This document shows positions 35,500 to 44,017 of a stretch of DNA of 64,000 bases, piece by piece. The notes beneath the pieces were generated by a model. It did not search any database and was not told the origin of the DNA. It worked only from the letters and a program-made list of their open reading frames with translations. Each line of letters begins with the position of its first letter. The first letter of the stretch is position 1. This DNA comes from Chitinophaga filiformis (GTDB taxonomy: Bacteria; Bacteroidota; Bacteroidia; Chitinophagales; Chitinophagaceae), in the NCBI RefSeq assembly GCF_900102545.1, contig NZ_FNBN01000001.1:978477-1042476 (forward strand). Direction: 5' to 3'. The translations under genes were made by a program, and so were the position numbers.

Positions 35500-35753
35500 A
35501 ACTTTAAGTGTTTTTTTAAGTTTAGTGTTTTTTTAAGTATGCCTTGTTTCAGAGTGTCTTTCTAAAAGATTGATTAGCAATTCACATCTTCCCCTATTAC
35601 TATGCCATTCTATTGGCTTTCCCTCTTCCGTCCTTGCTGTTATCTCCGTTTCATTAAGACAATACAAAATTACACGTTGCAACAACTGTTAGGAATGGAT
35701 AGAATGACTTAATAGGTGTACTTTTTTCTACTACGCGCTTTTTTCACACATTA

Positions 35754-36653
35754 TTAAACACTTGCGCGTGAGGCATCCTTAAATTCTGATGGAGTCTGAT
35801 TGGTATATTTCTTGAAAAAGCGACTGAAATAATGGGGGTCGTCAAATCCCAGCTTATAAGCTATTTCCTTGGCGGAAAGGTCTGTATTATAAAGATAGCG
35901 CTGTGCTTCCAGGATAACGCGGTTGCGGATATGCTCTCCTGCGGTGATACCTGACAGCTGCTTGCTGATCTCGTTCAGCAAAACCGGTTTTATATGAAGA
36001 ATGCCGGCATAGTCCGACACATTCTTCAGGGTTGTATATTTTTCTTCGATCAGGTTCTTAAACTGGAGGAATAAGGAGCTGTTATGACTGGCATGTTGCT
36101 CGGGTGCCGCCAGCATACTGCTGCCCTTAATACGGGACGCCAGCACGAGGAAATACCGTAATAAACCGTGAAATGCCGTCTCATAATCCGCAGCCTGCTC
36201 ATTTACCTCCTTCATCATCATATGCACCACCATCTCAAAATCCTTTTCCTGCTCGGTGGTGAGTGTAATGACACTACTGAACTGATTATTGAAGAAAAGA
36301 GAAGAATTAATGCCCATCAGGGTGGCAGCCTGGTCTTTCAGACACATGAAAGCATCCTGGAATGCGATCATATATCCTTCTATTTTCTCACTGAACTCCA
36401 TTTTATGCACCTGTCCCGGAGCCAGGAAGAAAAGCGTGTTCTTTTTCACAGCATGGGTTACTGTGTCAATGGTATTGATAAGCTGCCCTTTTTTAATCCA
36501 ATAGATGGTATAGAAGTCATGCCGGTGGGGAACGCCATTGCTGGCGAAGAACCCATCGCCCAATTCACACAGGCCGGACACCACAAATTTGGGATCTGTC
36601 TGTGCATACCGGGGGAGTGGTACTACTTCTATATGTGCACGCTTATCGCTCAT
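35754..36653 (-). CDS. AraC-family transcriptional regulator (cupin sensor)
   Basis: 299 aa. The N-terminal cupin-like sensor spans about 20-105 (PHRHDFYTIYWIKKG, LFFLAPGQVHKM). The C-terminal double HTH spans about 200-293 (VSDYAGILHIKPVLLNEISKQLSG, LSAKEIAYKLGFDDPHYFSRFFKKYTNQTPSEF). Its ATG overlaps the scpA stop codon by 4 bp (ATGA), so it is translated from the scpA message. It may regulate the downstream stress block (34972-35499 and beyond), which lies next on the same strand. This is inference from position only. Confidence 0.93.
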   Translation of the reverse strand: MSDKRAHIEVVPLPRYAQTDPKFVVSGLCELGDGFFASNGVPHRHDFYTIYWIKKGQLINTIDTVTHAVKKNTLFFLAPGQVHKMEFSEKIEGYMIAFQDAFMCLKDQAATLMGINSSLFFNNQFSSVITLTTEQEKDFEMVVHMMMKEVNEQAADYETAFHGLLRYFLVLASRIKGSSMLAAPEQHASHNSSLFLQFKNLIEEKYTTLKNVSDYAGILHIKPVLLNEISKQLSGITAGEHIRNRVILEAQRYLYNTDLSAKEIAYKLGFDDPHYFSRFFKKYTNQTPSEFKDASRASV

Positions 36654-37432
36654 TCAAATGTACCGGGTACTTCTACTTCCCGGTCTTCAGGTTCAATGTA
36701 GTCAATTATAAAGTTATTTCTGCCTTCTCCCACCATAATTCCCAGATATTTCATTTGCACGAGTTCCAGCATACCCAGGAACAGGAAGATAGCATGTACT
36801 CTATCCCGGCACAGATCGAAGATCTTTTCGAAAGCCATGGTCTTTTCCCTGCTGGCCAGGTCGATCATATATTCACGGGAACCTTCCATAGTGTAGTCAT
36901 ACTTATATACTACGTGCTGTGGCTTGTTTTCCCGCTGTTTTACGCGCTGCATCACCTTTTCGAAGGTCTTGGTCAGCTTAAAGAGCGTCAGGGTCTGTAC
37001 CTCTGTGCCTTCGCTGGTAATTTCCCCGATAGCAGCCAGTTCTTTCTGGATATTACCACGTTTGATCTGCAACATGCGCTCTGCTTCCTTCTCTGCCAGT
37101 TCTGCCGCAGCCTGTTTGAAACGCTTGTATTCCAGGATCTTATCAATCAACTCCTGACGGGGATCTATTTCTAATCCCTGCTCATCCAGTTCTTTACGGG
37201 GCAGCAGCATTTTAGCCTTGATACGCATCAGGGTTGACACGAAAAGGATAAATTCACTAGCCAGCTCGATGTTCAGGGATTCCAGATGATGTATATAGTC
37301 CAGGAAATCCTGGGTGATGGTCGTAATGGGAATATTATAAATGTCCAGCTCGTCCCTCTCTATAAAGAAAAGCAACAGGTCAAATGGCCCCTCGAACTGG
37401 GGCAGTTTTATCTTGTAGGAGTTGTCACTCAT
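36650..37432 (-). CDS. scpA: Segregation and condensation protein A
   Basis: Kleisin subunit that bridges the SMC dimer for chromosome segregation, about 260 aa. The N-terminal YKIKLPQFEGPFDLLLFFIE and the following LDIYNIPITTITQDFLDYI are the ScpA signature, with a winged-helix C-terminus (FLGMLELVQMKYLGIMV). I use the ATG at 37432; one 7 codons upstream (37453) is possible. scpB is not in the window. It is followed by, and overlaps, an AraC regulator, an unusual partner. Confidence 0.93.
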   Translation of the reverse strand: MSDNSYKIKLPQFEGPFDLLLFFIERDELDIYNIPITTITQDFLDYIHHLESLNIELASEFILFVSTLMRIKAKMLLPRKELDEQGLEIDPRQELIDKILEYKRFKQAAAELAEKEAERMLQIKRGNIQKELAAIGEITSEGTEVQTLTLFKLTKTFEKVMQRVKQRENKPQHVVYKYDYTMEGSREYMIDLASREKTMAFEKIFDLCRDRVHAIFLFLGMLELVQMKYLGIMVGEGRNNFIIDYIEPEDREVEVPGTFE

Positions 37433-37525
37433 AAAGTTATGTATGGCTTTCACTCATCTGCCGGCAACTGATCTGTTATCCGTTGAAAGTGAAAGCCATC
37501 AAAAATAACGAAAATTCCCCGCTCG

Positions 37526-38476
37526 TCAGAACTTGGCCGTAAAACCGACCCCTATCACCTGCTTGACCTGCAATCGTGGTCCCATTACCCCCGTTTTCTC
37601 ATTTTTAAACACCTTCACATCATCGTCATAGATCATATCTACGGATACATTGGCAGAAATATGTTTGTTCACCTGCAGGTTCAGGCTATTGGTCCAGAAC
37701 AGGTCAATGTTCTGCGGATTGTGCTTGTAATCGGAAAAGAGGTCCATCCTCGTCTTATACACAATATTCTTGGCGAGGGTCTTTACCCAGTTAACGGTCA
37801 GGTAGGCGCCTAACTCATTTTTTACGTGTTTGCCAGTATCCACCCCAAAGGCCCCCTGCGCGGCCAGATAATCATCCACTACCACCACATAACGCGCGGT
37901 AACGGGAGAAAAGAACACAGAAAGCTGGTCATTGGGTTTATAATCAAGACCCGGCGATACCAGGATATAAGCAGGCGAAAAGAAACGGGATACCAGGGTT
38001 GGCTTTGCTGTATCCGAAGAAGGATATAAATAACCGTCAGTAAACTGAGTACGGAGGTCCAGCAAAGCACTGAGGAACAGGTTCTTACCTACTTCGTAAC
38101 CATACTTTGTAGTGACGCCGATACGGTCATCGCTTTTACGGCCACCAAGACTGGTTGTATTTACATAACCATAGGCGAGATCCAGTACGTTATCCCAGTT
38201 ATTCTTTCCCTTTTTATAAAAGGCATATGCGTTCAGATTAGATGCTACTGAGAAGGAGAACTTATCACCACCCGCAGCCCAGTTCGTCAGGCTTCCCTGG
38301 TTGATATTCACATTAAAGATTCCTCCTTTTTTCCAGAGGGCAGGTACGGTGTCGTTGGCATCCTTTTTAATCTTTCCGCTGGCTTCTTCCCGGGATGTCT
38401 TCATCCAGTCGTTTTGTGCATAGAGCAGTGAAGAACATACCAAAAAACAAATAATAGTCAGAACGGATCTTTTCAT
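37526..38476 (-). CDS. DUF3078 outer-membrane-associated protein
   Basis: Bacteroidota-specific family of unknown function, about 316 aa. A signal peptide (MKRSVLTIICFLVCSSLLYAQ) is followed by FNVNINQGSLTNWAAGGDKFSFSV, the DUF3078 signature, then a series of amphipathic strands ending in KQVIGVGFTAKF with a terminal Phe, which suggests an outer-membrane beta-barrel. The start is the ATG at 38476; a TTG-type extension to 38488 is less likely. It stands alone between scpA and mscL. Confidence 0.85.
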   Translation of the reverse strand: MKRSVLTIICFLVCSSLLYAQNDWMKTSREEASGKIKKDANDTVPALWKKGGIFNVNINQGSLTNWAAGGDKFSFSVASNLNAYAFYKKGKNNWDNVLDLAYGYVNTTSLGGRKSDDRIGVTTKYGYEVGKNLFLSALLDLRTQFTDGYLYPSSDTAKPTLVSRFFSPAYILVSPGLDYKPNDQLSVFFSPVTARYVVVVDDYLAAQGAFGVDTGKHVKNELGAYLTVNWVKTLAKNIVYKTRMDLFSDYKHNPQNIDLFWTNSLNLQVNKHISANVSVDMIYDDDVKVFKNEKTGVMGPRLQVKQVIGVGFTAKF

Positions 38477-38684
38477 CAGTATAAACATTTAATTAATTGC
38501 TGTAGATAAAATATTGTCGCTATGTGGCGCTACAAACAGGTCACGCTAACAGGAACGTGCCGCAAAAATATAAAACTAACGGGGAACTTTTCCCAGGCGG
38601 GATATAAAGGCAGCCGGCCCAAAGCATGGTCATTGCAGCGATAATGGTACGCTCCAAAACTCAGGGCCGGCGTTGTATGCAGGA

Positions 38685-39116
38685 TTACTTATTCTTCAAT
38701 GCATCACGGATTTCCATAAGCAGTTTTTCCTCTGTTGATAATTCAGGGGCAGCCGGGGTAGGCGCTTCTTCTTTCTTCCTTGTGAGACGGTTGATAAATT
38801 TCACCAGCAGGAAGATGCAAAACGCCATGATGACAAAATCAATACAGTTTTGTATGAAGACACCATATGACACCACAGGTATCCCGGCTGCCTTCGCGGC
38901 TTCGAGTGTATCTACTGTACCCTTGCTGTGATCCAGCTGAAAGAATTTTTCCTTGAAGTCTACCTTGCCCGTAAGGATGCCCAGTACTGGCATGAATATA
39001 TTATCAACCAATGAAGAAACTATTTTTCCAAAAGCAGCACCTATGATAACACCGACAGCCAGATCAATAACATTCCCTTTGGTGGCAAATTCTTTAAATT
39101 CCTTGAAGAATGACAT
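38685..39116 (-). CDS. mscL: Large-conductance mechanosensitive channel
   Basis: Pressure-relief channel of the inner membrane that opens on hypo-osmotic shock, 143 aa. The N-terminal amphipathic helix [20 protein letters not shown] leads into TM1 ([22 protein letters not shown]), then a periplasmic loop, TM2 (about 88-108, [19 protein letters not shown]) and the cytoplasmic bundle after Pro/Ala-rich TPAAPEL. All are typical. A long-range inverted repeat GCCGGCCC/GGGCCGGC (38612-38672) follows the stop codon and might terminate it. Confidence 0.95.
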   Translation of the reverse strand: MSFFKEFKEFATKGNVIDLAVGVIIGAAFGKIVSSLVDNIFMPVLGILTGKVDFKEKFFQLDHSKGTVDTLEAAKAAGIPVVSYGVFIQNCIDFVIMAFCIFLLVKFINRLTRKKEEAPTPAAPELSTEEKLLMEIRDALKNK

Positions 39117-39194
39117 AATAAACTTTTTAAGGGTGAAGACAATCTGCGCGCTAAGATAATTATTATACTTTATAACTATATAACTGTTAACATT

Positions 39195-39941
39195 TTACTT
39201 CTCAAGCTTCGGATATTCCATCCTGAAAGACCGAAGTGTGTCCCTTAACGTTTGCGCTACAACGTATTCTTTATACCAGTTCTGATCTGCCGGCACGACT
39301 ATCCATTTAACATCATTACAGTTTTCAATCGCTTCTTCATACATTTTCATGTAATCCGTCCACAGCTTGGCTTCCGTTGAATCATTCCTATTATACTTCC
39401 ACATTTTACGTGGATCTTCCAGTCTTTCTTTCAAACGTTCCTTCTGTTCTTTTTCTGAAATATGCAGATAGAATTTCAGGATAGCAGTGTTATTGTGTTC
39501 AACCAGCAGCCGTTCAAAATCATTGATGGCCCTCATTCTCTTCTCTGCAGTTTCATCATCTATCCATTTATGTACACGTTGTATCAGGATATCTTCATAG
39601 TGCGAACGGTTGAATACATGTATCATTCCCTTAGCCGGTGTAAACTTGTGTATACGCCAGAGGAAGTCATGGTCTTTTTCTTCTTCCGTCGGAGCTTTGA
39701 ATCCGCGCACATTGACCCCCAAAGGATTCATATTACCCAGTACTTTCCTGATAAGTCCATCTTTACCGCTGGCATCCATTCCCTGCAATACTACCAGTAC
39801 AGCATGTTTATGCTCTGCAAATAACAGGTTTTGCAATTCATCCAGTTCTTCCACTATTTCCTGGGTTACAGCTTTGACAGCCTTTTTCTCCATTCCGTCG
39901 GGGGCTTTTGTACTGATCTCTGAGAGATTGATCTTATTCAT
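39195..39941 (-). CDS. Polyphosphate kinase 2 family protein (PPK2)
   Basis: Uses polyphosphate to phosphorylate nucleotides, or the reverse; 248 aa, a single-domain PPK2. The Walker A is VLQGMDASGKDGLIRKVL (about 51-68) and the Walker B region is IHVFNRSHYEDIL (about 107-119). The lid has Arg/Lys-rich KEQKERLKERLEDPRKMWKYN split over two helices. The GVNVRGFKAPTEEEKDHDFLWR block fits the class that phosphorylates AMP/ADP or GDP. Class cannot be set from sequence reading alone. Monocistronic. Confidence 0.9.
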   Translation of the reverse strand: MNKINLSEISTKAPDGMEKKAVKAVTQEIVEELDELQNLLFAEHKHAVLVVLQGMDASGKDGLIRKVLGNMNPLGVNVRGFKAPTEEEKDHDFLWRIHKFTPAKGMIHVFNRSHYEDILIQRVHKWIDDETAEKRMRAINDFERLLVEHNNTAILKFYLHISEKEQKERLKERLEDPRKMWKYNRNDSTEAKLWTDYMKMYEEAIENCNDVKWIVVPADQNWYKEYVVAQTLRDTLRSFRMEYPKLEK

Positions 39942-40062
39942 CTGTCAAGGGTTAAGTTATGTTACTGTAACAAAATATGCTCCGAAGTGTTGTATCCCGG
40001 ATAATTTCTCCTCATTCATATAGCAAAATATACGGACCTTTGCTGGCTTAAAACAACCTTGT

Positions 40063-40932
40063 GTGAACAACCGTGCCCTTAACTGGAGTATTTTCCTGTT
40101 ATTATCATTGACCTGGGGTAGTTCCTTCATACTGATGAAAATCGGTCTGGAAGCTCTTTCACCCTACCAGGTAGCCAGCTTGCGCCTGTTTAGTGCTGGT
40201 ATAGCCTTATTACCGTTTTTCTTCAAATTCATTCGTAAGACGCCGCTGAATAAAATCCCTGTCATCATCTTGTCCGGCATCCTTGGTAATCTTATACCGG
40301 CTTACCTGTTCTGTATTGCAGAAACCCATATTGACAGCGCCCTGGCAGGTATCTTAAACGGTCTTGTGCCGCTGATGTCACTGCTGGCAGGCTTTTTCAT
40401 CTTCCGCGCACCTATTGTCAGGCAGCAGCTGCTGGGTATTTTTATCGGCTTACTGGGCGTCGTGCTGCTCTTTGTAGTGAAAGGTGTAGATACCGGCTAT
40501 TGGTACTATGGCTTGTGGATCGTGTTAGCCACTGCCTGTTATGGGATCAACATTGCCCTGGTACATCATTACCTGAAAGGATATAGTTCCTTGCAGCTGG
40601 GCTCTATAGCGCTGTTCTTCTGTGCTATTTTTGCGTTGCCGATCCTTATATACACTGACTTCTTTTCTTTACTGTCAGGCCCTTCGGTTCCATGGCGCTC
40701 AATGGCGGCCAGTGTTACGCTGGGCATATTAGGTAGTGGTATAGCCTCCGTATTATTCTATATTCTGATCAATAAGGCCGGGGCTTTATTCGCATCTATG
40801 GTCACTTATGCCTTGCCGGTGGTTGCTATTGGCTGGGGTTTGCTGGCAGGGGAGCGGATTTCCTTCCTGCAGGTATTATGCCTGGGCGTTATATTGGCCG
40901 GCGTGTATATTGTAAATAAAGCAAAACGCTGA
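40063..40932 (+). CDS. DMT-superfamily (EamA) transporter
   Basis: Inner-membrane exporter-like protein of 289 aa with about ten transmembrane helices in two EamA halves (about 5-140 and 150-285). The motif LNWSIFLLLSLTWGSSFILMK starts TM1 one residue string after the start. No ATG precedes it in frame, so the start is the GTG at 40063. TM10 ends VLCLGVILAGVYIVNKAKR, as in the family. The substrate, perhaps an amino acid or metabolite, is unknown. The gene ends inside a bidirectional terminator. Confidence 0.9.
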   Translation: MNNRALNWSIFLLLSLTWGSSFILMKIGLEALSPYQVASLRLFSAGIALLPFFFKFIRKTPLNKIPVIILSGILGNLIPAYLFCIAETHIDSALAGILNGLVPLMSLLAGFFIFRAPIVRQQLLGIFIGLLGVVLLFVVKGVDTGYWYYGLWIVLATACYGINIALVHHYLKGYSSLQLGSIALFFCAIFALPILIYTDFFSLLSGPSVPWRSMAASVTLGILGSGIASVLFYILINKAGALFASMVTYALPVVAIGWGLLAGERISFLQVLCLGVILAGVYIVNKAKR

Positions 40933-40954
40933 TCCTGAGGGACCAGCGTTTTGC
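40921..40954. terminator. Bidirectional terminator after the DMT transporter gene
   Basis: GCAAAACGCTG (40921-40931) pairs with CAGCGTTTTGC (40944-40954). It overlaps the stop codon and lies between convergent genes. Confidence 0.85.
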
Positions 40955-40978
40955 TTTAAGTTCTTTCTTCCTGTTAGA

Positions 40979-41542
40979 TTAGATCACCATGATCTCTTTT
41001 TCTTTCTGGGCAGTGTGTTTATCTACCACCTCAATATATTTGTTAGTCAGGCTCTGGATATCAGCTTCTGCGTCTTTTGCAGTATCCTCGCTCAAACCTT
41101 CTTTCTGTAGTTTTTTGATAGCCTCGATCGCATCCCTGCGGATATTTCTGATAGCAATTTTCGCCTGCTCACCTTCACCGAGAGCGCGTTTCACAAATTC
41201 CTTCCTTCTTTCTTCTGTCAGCGGTGGCAGGAACATACGGATAATCTGACCGTCGTTCTGTGGGTTAATGCCAATATTGGACGCGATAATCGCCCTTTCG
41301 ATCGGCTGCAGCATATTCCTTTCCCATGGCTGGATAGTCAGGGTACGGGCATCCGCCACTGCAATGTTAGCTACCTGCGCGAGGGGAGTAGGCGCACCAT
41401 AGTATTCTACCGTAATTCCATCCAGTATCTGTGGGTTAGCTTTACCGGCCCTGATCTTGGTAAGTTCCACCTCCAGGTGTGCGATGGCCTTTTGCATTGT
41501 TCCGGTGGCATCGTCTATAATTAACGTTAGATCATCTTGCAT
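40979..41542 (-). CDS. frr: Ribosome recycling factor
   Basis: Splits post-termination ribosomes together with EF-G; 187 aa, the usual length. Motifs seen: MQKAIAHLEVELTKIRAGKANP, VEYYGAPTPLAQVANI, DARTLTIQPWERNML, AIIASNIGINPQNDGQIIR and LPPLTEERRKEFVKRA. It is 101 bp downstream of the MraY/WecA-type gene on the same strand. No pyrH is nearby, although frr often follows pyrH in other bacteria. Confidence 0.97.
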   Translation of the reverse strand: MQDDLTLIIDDATGTMQKAIAHLEVELTKIRAGKANPQILDGITVEYYGAPTPLAQVANIAVADARTLTIQPWERNMLQPIERAIIASNIGINPQNDGQIIRMFLPPLTEERRKEFVKRALGEGEQAKIAIRNIRRDAIEAIKKLQKEGLSEDTAKDAEADIQSLTNKYIEVVDKHTAQKEKEIMVI

Positions 41543-41643
41543 AGCAAAAAATAATTAAGTGCCTGCAAACCTACAGGATTTATCTGAAATTGGAAAGTCG
41601 TTGCAAAGGGAGGGGCACCGGTTAAGGCTAACCGGGCCTTAAA

Positions 41644-42798
41644 TTATTTGTCCTGCAGGATACCTTTTGTATTTACACGCAGGATTTTGGGATGATTAAC
41701 AGTTGTTTGCGCCTCACTGGCTGCATCCTTAATAGCGGATACTGTAAGCGCACGCAACATAGCTTCCTTTCTCTTTTTCATCTGGTACAGTATGCCGGTA
41801 AGCAATAAAGCTGATACCAGGATCACACTCAACAGGTAACCGGAGCCGATGTCCTGCAAGGCAAAAGCCAGAGCGATATAGCCTGCATTGATCATCACCA
41901 TTACCACGGCAGTCTGTTTGTGGTTCAGACCCAGTTCCAGCAGATAGTGGTGAATGTGGTTACGGTCTGCAGAGAAAGGTGATCTCCCGTGCATCATACG
42001 GATGGCAAACACACGTAATGTATCAAACAGCGGCATGATCAGGATAGCGATTGCCACGATAGGTACAGAGGTGACTGGCAGTTTACCGGCGGGGTTACCG
42101 GCAACTTCGATGAATTTCACAGCCAGGATGGCGTTTACCAGCCCAACCATCAGGGAACCAGTGTCCCCCATGAATATACGTGCAGGAGAAATATTATAAA
42201 TAAGGAAAGCTGCCAGGCCACCAGCCATGGCAAAGCCCATCACCGCATACAGCAGTTCGCCCGTATACAGGAAATAGGTGCCCAACACACCGGATACCAG
42301 CATACCAATGCTACCAGCCAGACCGTCTACACCGTCAATCAGGTTAAAGGCATTAATAATAACCAGGAATGTAAAGTAAGTCAGTAAGAGGCTGAAATGC
42401 GGAGGAAGAGCATCAATGCCCATGATCCCATACATGCTACTGATCTGTAAATTGCCCAGGTATATTACGGCAAAAGAGGCCATTAACTGGCCAATCAGTT
42501 TTTTAAGCGGAGAAAGTCCCACTATGTCATCCTTCATCCCAACCATGAAGATTACGATGAATGCAGCCACCATATACTGGAAAGGGGAATCAGCAAAAGC
42601 GGGTACACATACCGCAGATGCCATCACAAATCCTGAAAAAAAACCGATACCCCCTAAAGTTGGTATACGAGCTTTGTGAGATTTCCGTTCGTCTGGTTCG
42701 TCATAAAGATGCTTCAACTCTGCAACCCGTATCAATACAGGGATTGCAAAATAGGTTATAACAAAACTCAGGACGGTCGCAATTAAAACATTCTCCAT
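41644..42798 (-). CDS. WecA/TagO-type undecaprenyl-phosphate sugar-1-phosphate transferase
   Basis: Polytopic membrane enzyme of 384 aa that transfers a sugar-1-phosphate (usually GlcNAc-1-P) to undecaprenyl phosphate, starting O-antigen, capsule or teichoic-like polymers. About ten helices. The catalytic Asp pair is in VGMKDDIVGLSPLKKL, the next Asp in NAFNLIDGVDGLAGS, then FMGDTGSLMVG, and the WecA-type HIHH motif in SADRNHIHHYLLELG. This separates it from MraY. A minus-strand TATCTTTG (42821-42828) just upstream is a likely -7 element. No other surface polysaccharide genes are beside it. Confidence 0.92.
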   Translation of the reverse strand: MENVLIATVLSFVITYFAIPVLIRVAELKHLYDEPDERKSHKARIPTLGGIGFFSGFVMASAVCVPAFADSPFQYMVAAFIVIFMVGMKDDIVGLSPLKKLIGQLMASFAVIYLGNLQISSMYGIMGIDALPPHFSLLLTYFTFLVIINAFNLIDGVDGLAGSIGMLVSGVLGTYFLYTGELLYAVMGFAMAGGLAAFLIYNISPARIFMGDTGSLMVGLVNAILAVKFIEVAGNPAGKLPVTSVPIVAIAILIMPLFDTLRVFAIRMMHGRSPFSADRNHIHHYLLELGLNHKQTAVVMVMINAGYIALAFALQDIGSGYLLSVILVSALLLTGILYQMKKRKEAMLRALTVSAIKDAASEAQTTVNHPKILRVNTKGILQDK

Positions 42799-42977
42799 GT
42801 TGGGAGGGGCTTGATTATTACAAAGATATTAATTTCAATCAAATGTGTATCAAAAAAATAGGAAATTAAATAGATTTGGTTTCCGGAATCATTAAAAACT
42901 ATTAGCTTAGAGACTAAATATGCCAGGAATCTATCTAATTTTTCTATTAATTTAGCAATTCAAAATTTGCAATTATC

Positions 42978-43817
42978 ATGCCTCAGTTGAAAGACATAGC
43001 AACACAAATCAGACGGGATATAGTTCGTATGGTGCATGGCTGCCAAAGCGGTCATCCAGGCGGTTCTTTAGGATGTGCAGATTTCTTTACTGCCCTTTAT
43101 TTCAAAGTAATGCAGCATAAGCCGCAGCCTTTTGACATGGATGGTGGAGATCAGGACCTGTTCTTCCTTTCAAACGGGCACATTTCACCAGTATTCTACA
43201 GCACTTTAGCCCACGCAGGCTATTTTCCAAAAGAAGAACTGGCTACCTTCCGTAAACTCAATTCCCGCCTTCAGGGTCACCCTACCACCCACGAACACCT
43301 GCCAGGTGTAAGGGTTGCTTCCGGTTCCCTCGGACAGGGTATGAGCGTAGCCATTGGTGCTGCACTGACAAAAAAGTTAAACAATGATGACCGCTTCGTA
43401 TTCTCCCTCCATGGTGATGGTGAACTGGAAGAAGGTCAGAACTGGGAAGCTATCATGTTTGCTCCTCATCATAAAGTAGACAATCTCATCGTAACGGTTG
43501 ACTGGAATGGTCAGCAGATCGACGGTACAGTGGAAGATGTAGCAGGCCTGGGTGACCTGGAGCCTAAATTCGCTTCCTTCGGCTGGAAAGTGCTGCACAT
43601 GAACGGTAACGATATGGATGAAGTAGTTGCTACCCTCGAGAAAGCTGTTAGCCTGACCGGCAAGGGACAGCCTATCGTGATCCTGATGAAAACCGTAATG
43701 GGTAAAGGTGTTGACTTCATGGAAGGTCACCACGAATGGCATGGTATCGCTCCAAGCGACGAACAACTCGCCAAAGCACTCGCACAGTTACCGGCAACAG
43801 AACTGGGCGATTATTAA
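42978..43817 (+). CDS. Transketolase, N-terminal (TPP-binding) subunit
   Basis: Thiamine-diphosphate half of a split transketolase, 279 aa (a full-length enzyme is about 650). CQSGHPGGSLGCADFFTALYF, GSLGQGMSVAIGA and the TPP motif GDGELEEGQNWEAIMFA, ending NGQQIDGT, are intact. It lacks the pyrimidine-binding middle and C-terminal domains, which in split systems form a separate gene, generally next door. Here the next gene is on the other strand after a strong terminator, so the second half must be encoded elsewhere. The frame ends cleanly with no sign of a frameshift into a C-terminal half. Confidence 0.92.
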   Translation: MPQLKDIATQIRRDIVRMVHGCQSGHPGGSLGCADFFTALYFKVMQHKPQPFDMDGGDQDLFFLSNGHISPVFYSTLAHAGYFPKEELATFRKLNSRLQGHPTTHEHLPGVRVASGSLGQGMSVAIGAALTKKLNNDDRFVFSLHGDGELEEGQNWEAIMFAPHHKVDNLIVTVDWNGQQIDGTVEDVAGLGDLEPKFASFGWKVLHMNGNDMDEVVATLEKAVSLTGKGQPIVILMKTVMGKGVDFMEGHHEWHGIAPSDEQLAKALAQLPATELGDY

Positions 43818-43950
43818 TTGATTGATCAGTTGGAATCAGGGAATTGGCAGTCTTCGCAGGATAACTCTTACGGGAGCTATTTCTATATGGCCATCAATTG
43901 CGGGTGAGTATTGTAATTTTACATAGCTTCCCGGAACCTTTTTCTGAGAA

Positions 43951-44004
43951 TAATATAAATAAGAAAGCATCCGTCTCAGGGCGGATGCTTTCTTATTTAT
44001 ATTA
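43951..44004. terminator. Very strong bidirectional terminator
   Basis: A 23-bp perfect stem (43951-43973 with 43982-44004; core AAGAAAGCATCCG) with an 8-base loop, between convergent genes. Confidence 0.92.
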
Positions 44005-44017
44005 TGTATATCAGATA

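Noticed and set aside
38612-38672. GCCGGCCC/GGGCCGGC inverted repeat after mscL as a terminator
   Set aside because: The loop is about 45 bases and there is no T-run, so it is mentioned only in the mscL entry.
41611-41636. CCGGTTA-AGGC-TAACCGG hairpin after the WecA-type gene
   Set aside because: The stem is 7 bp and lacks a T-run on the gene's strand, so a terminator call is too weak.
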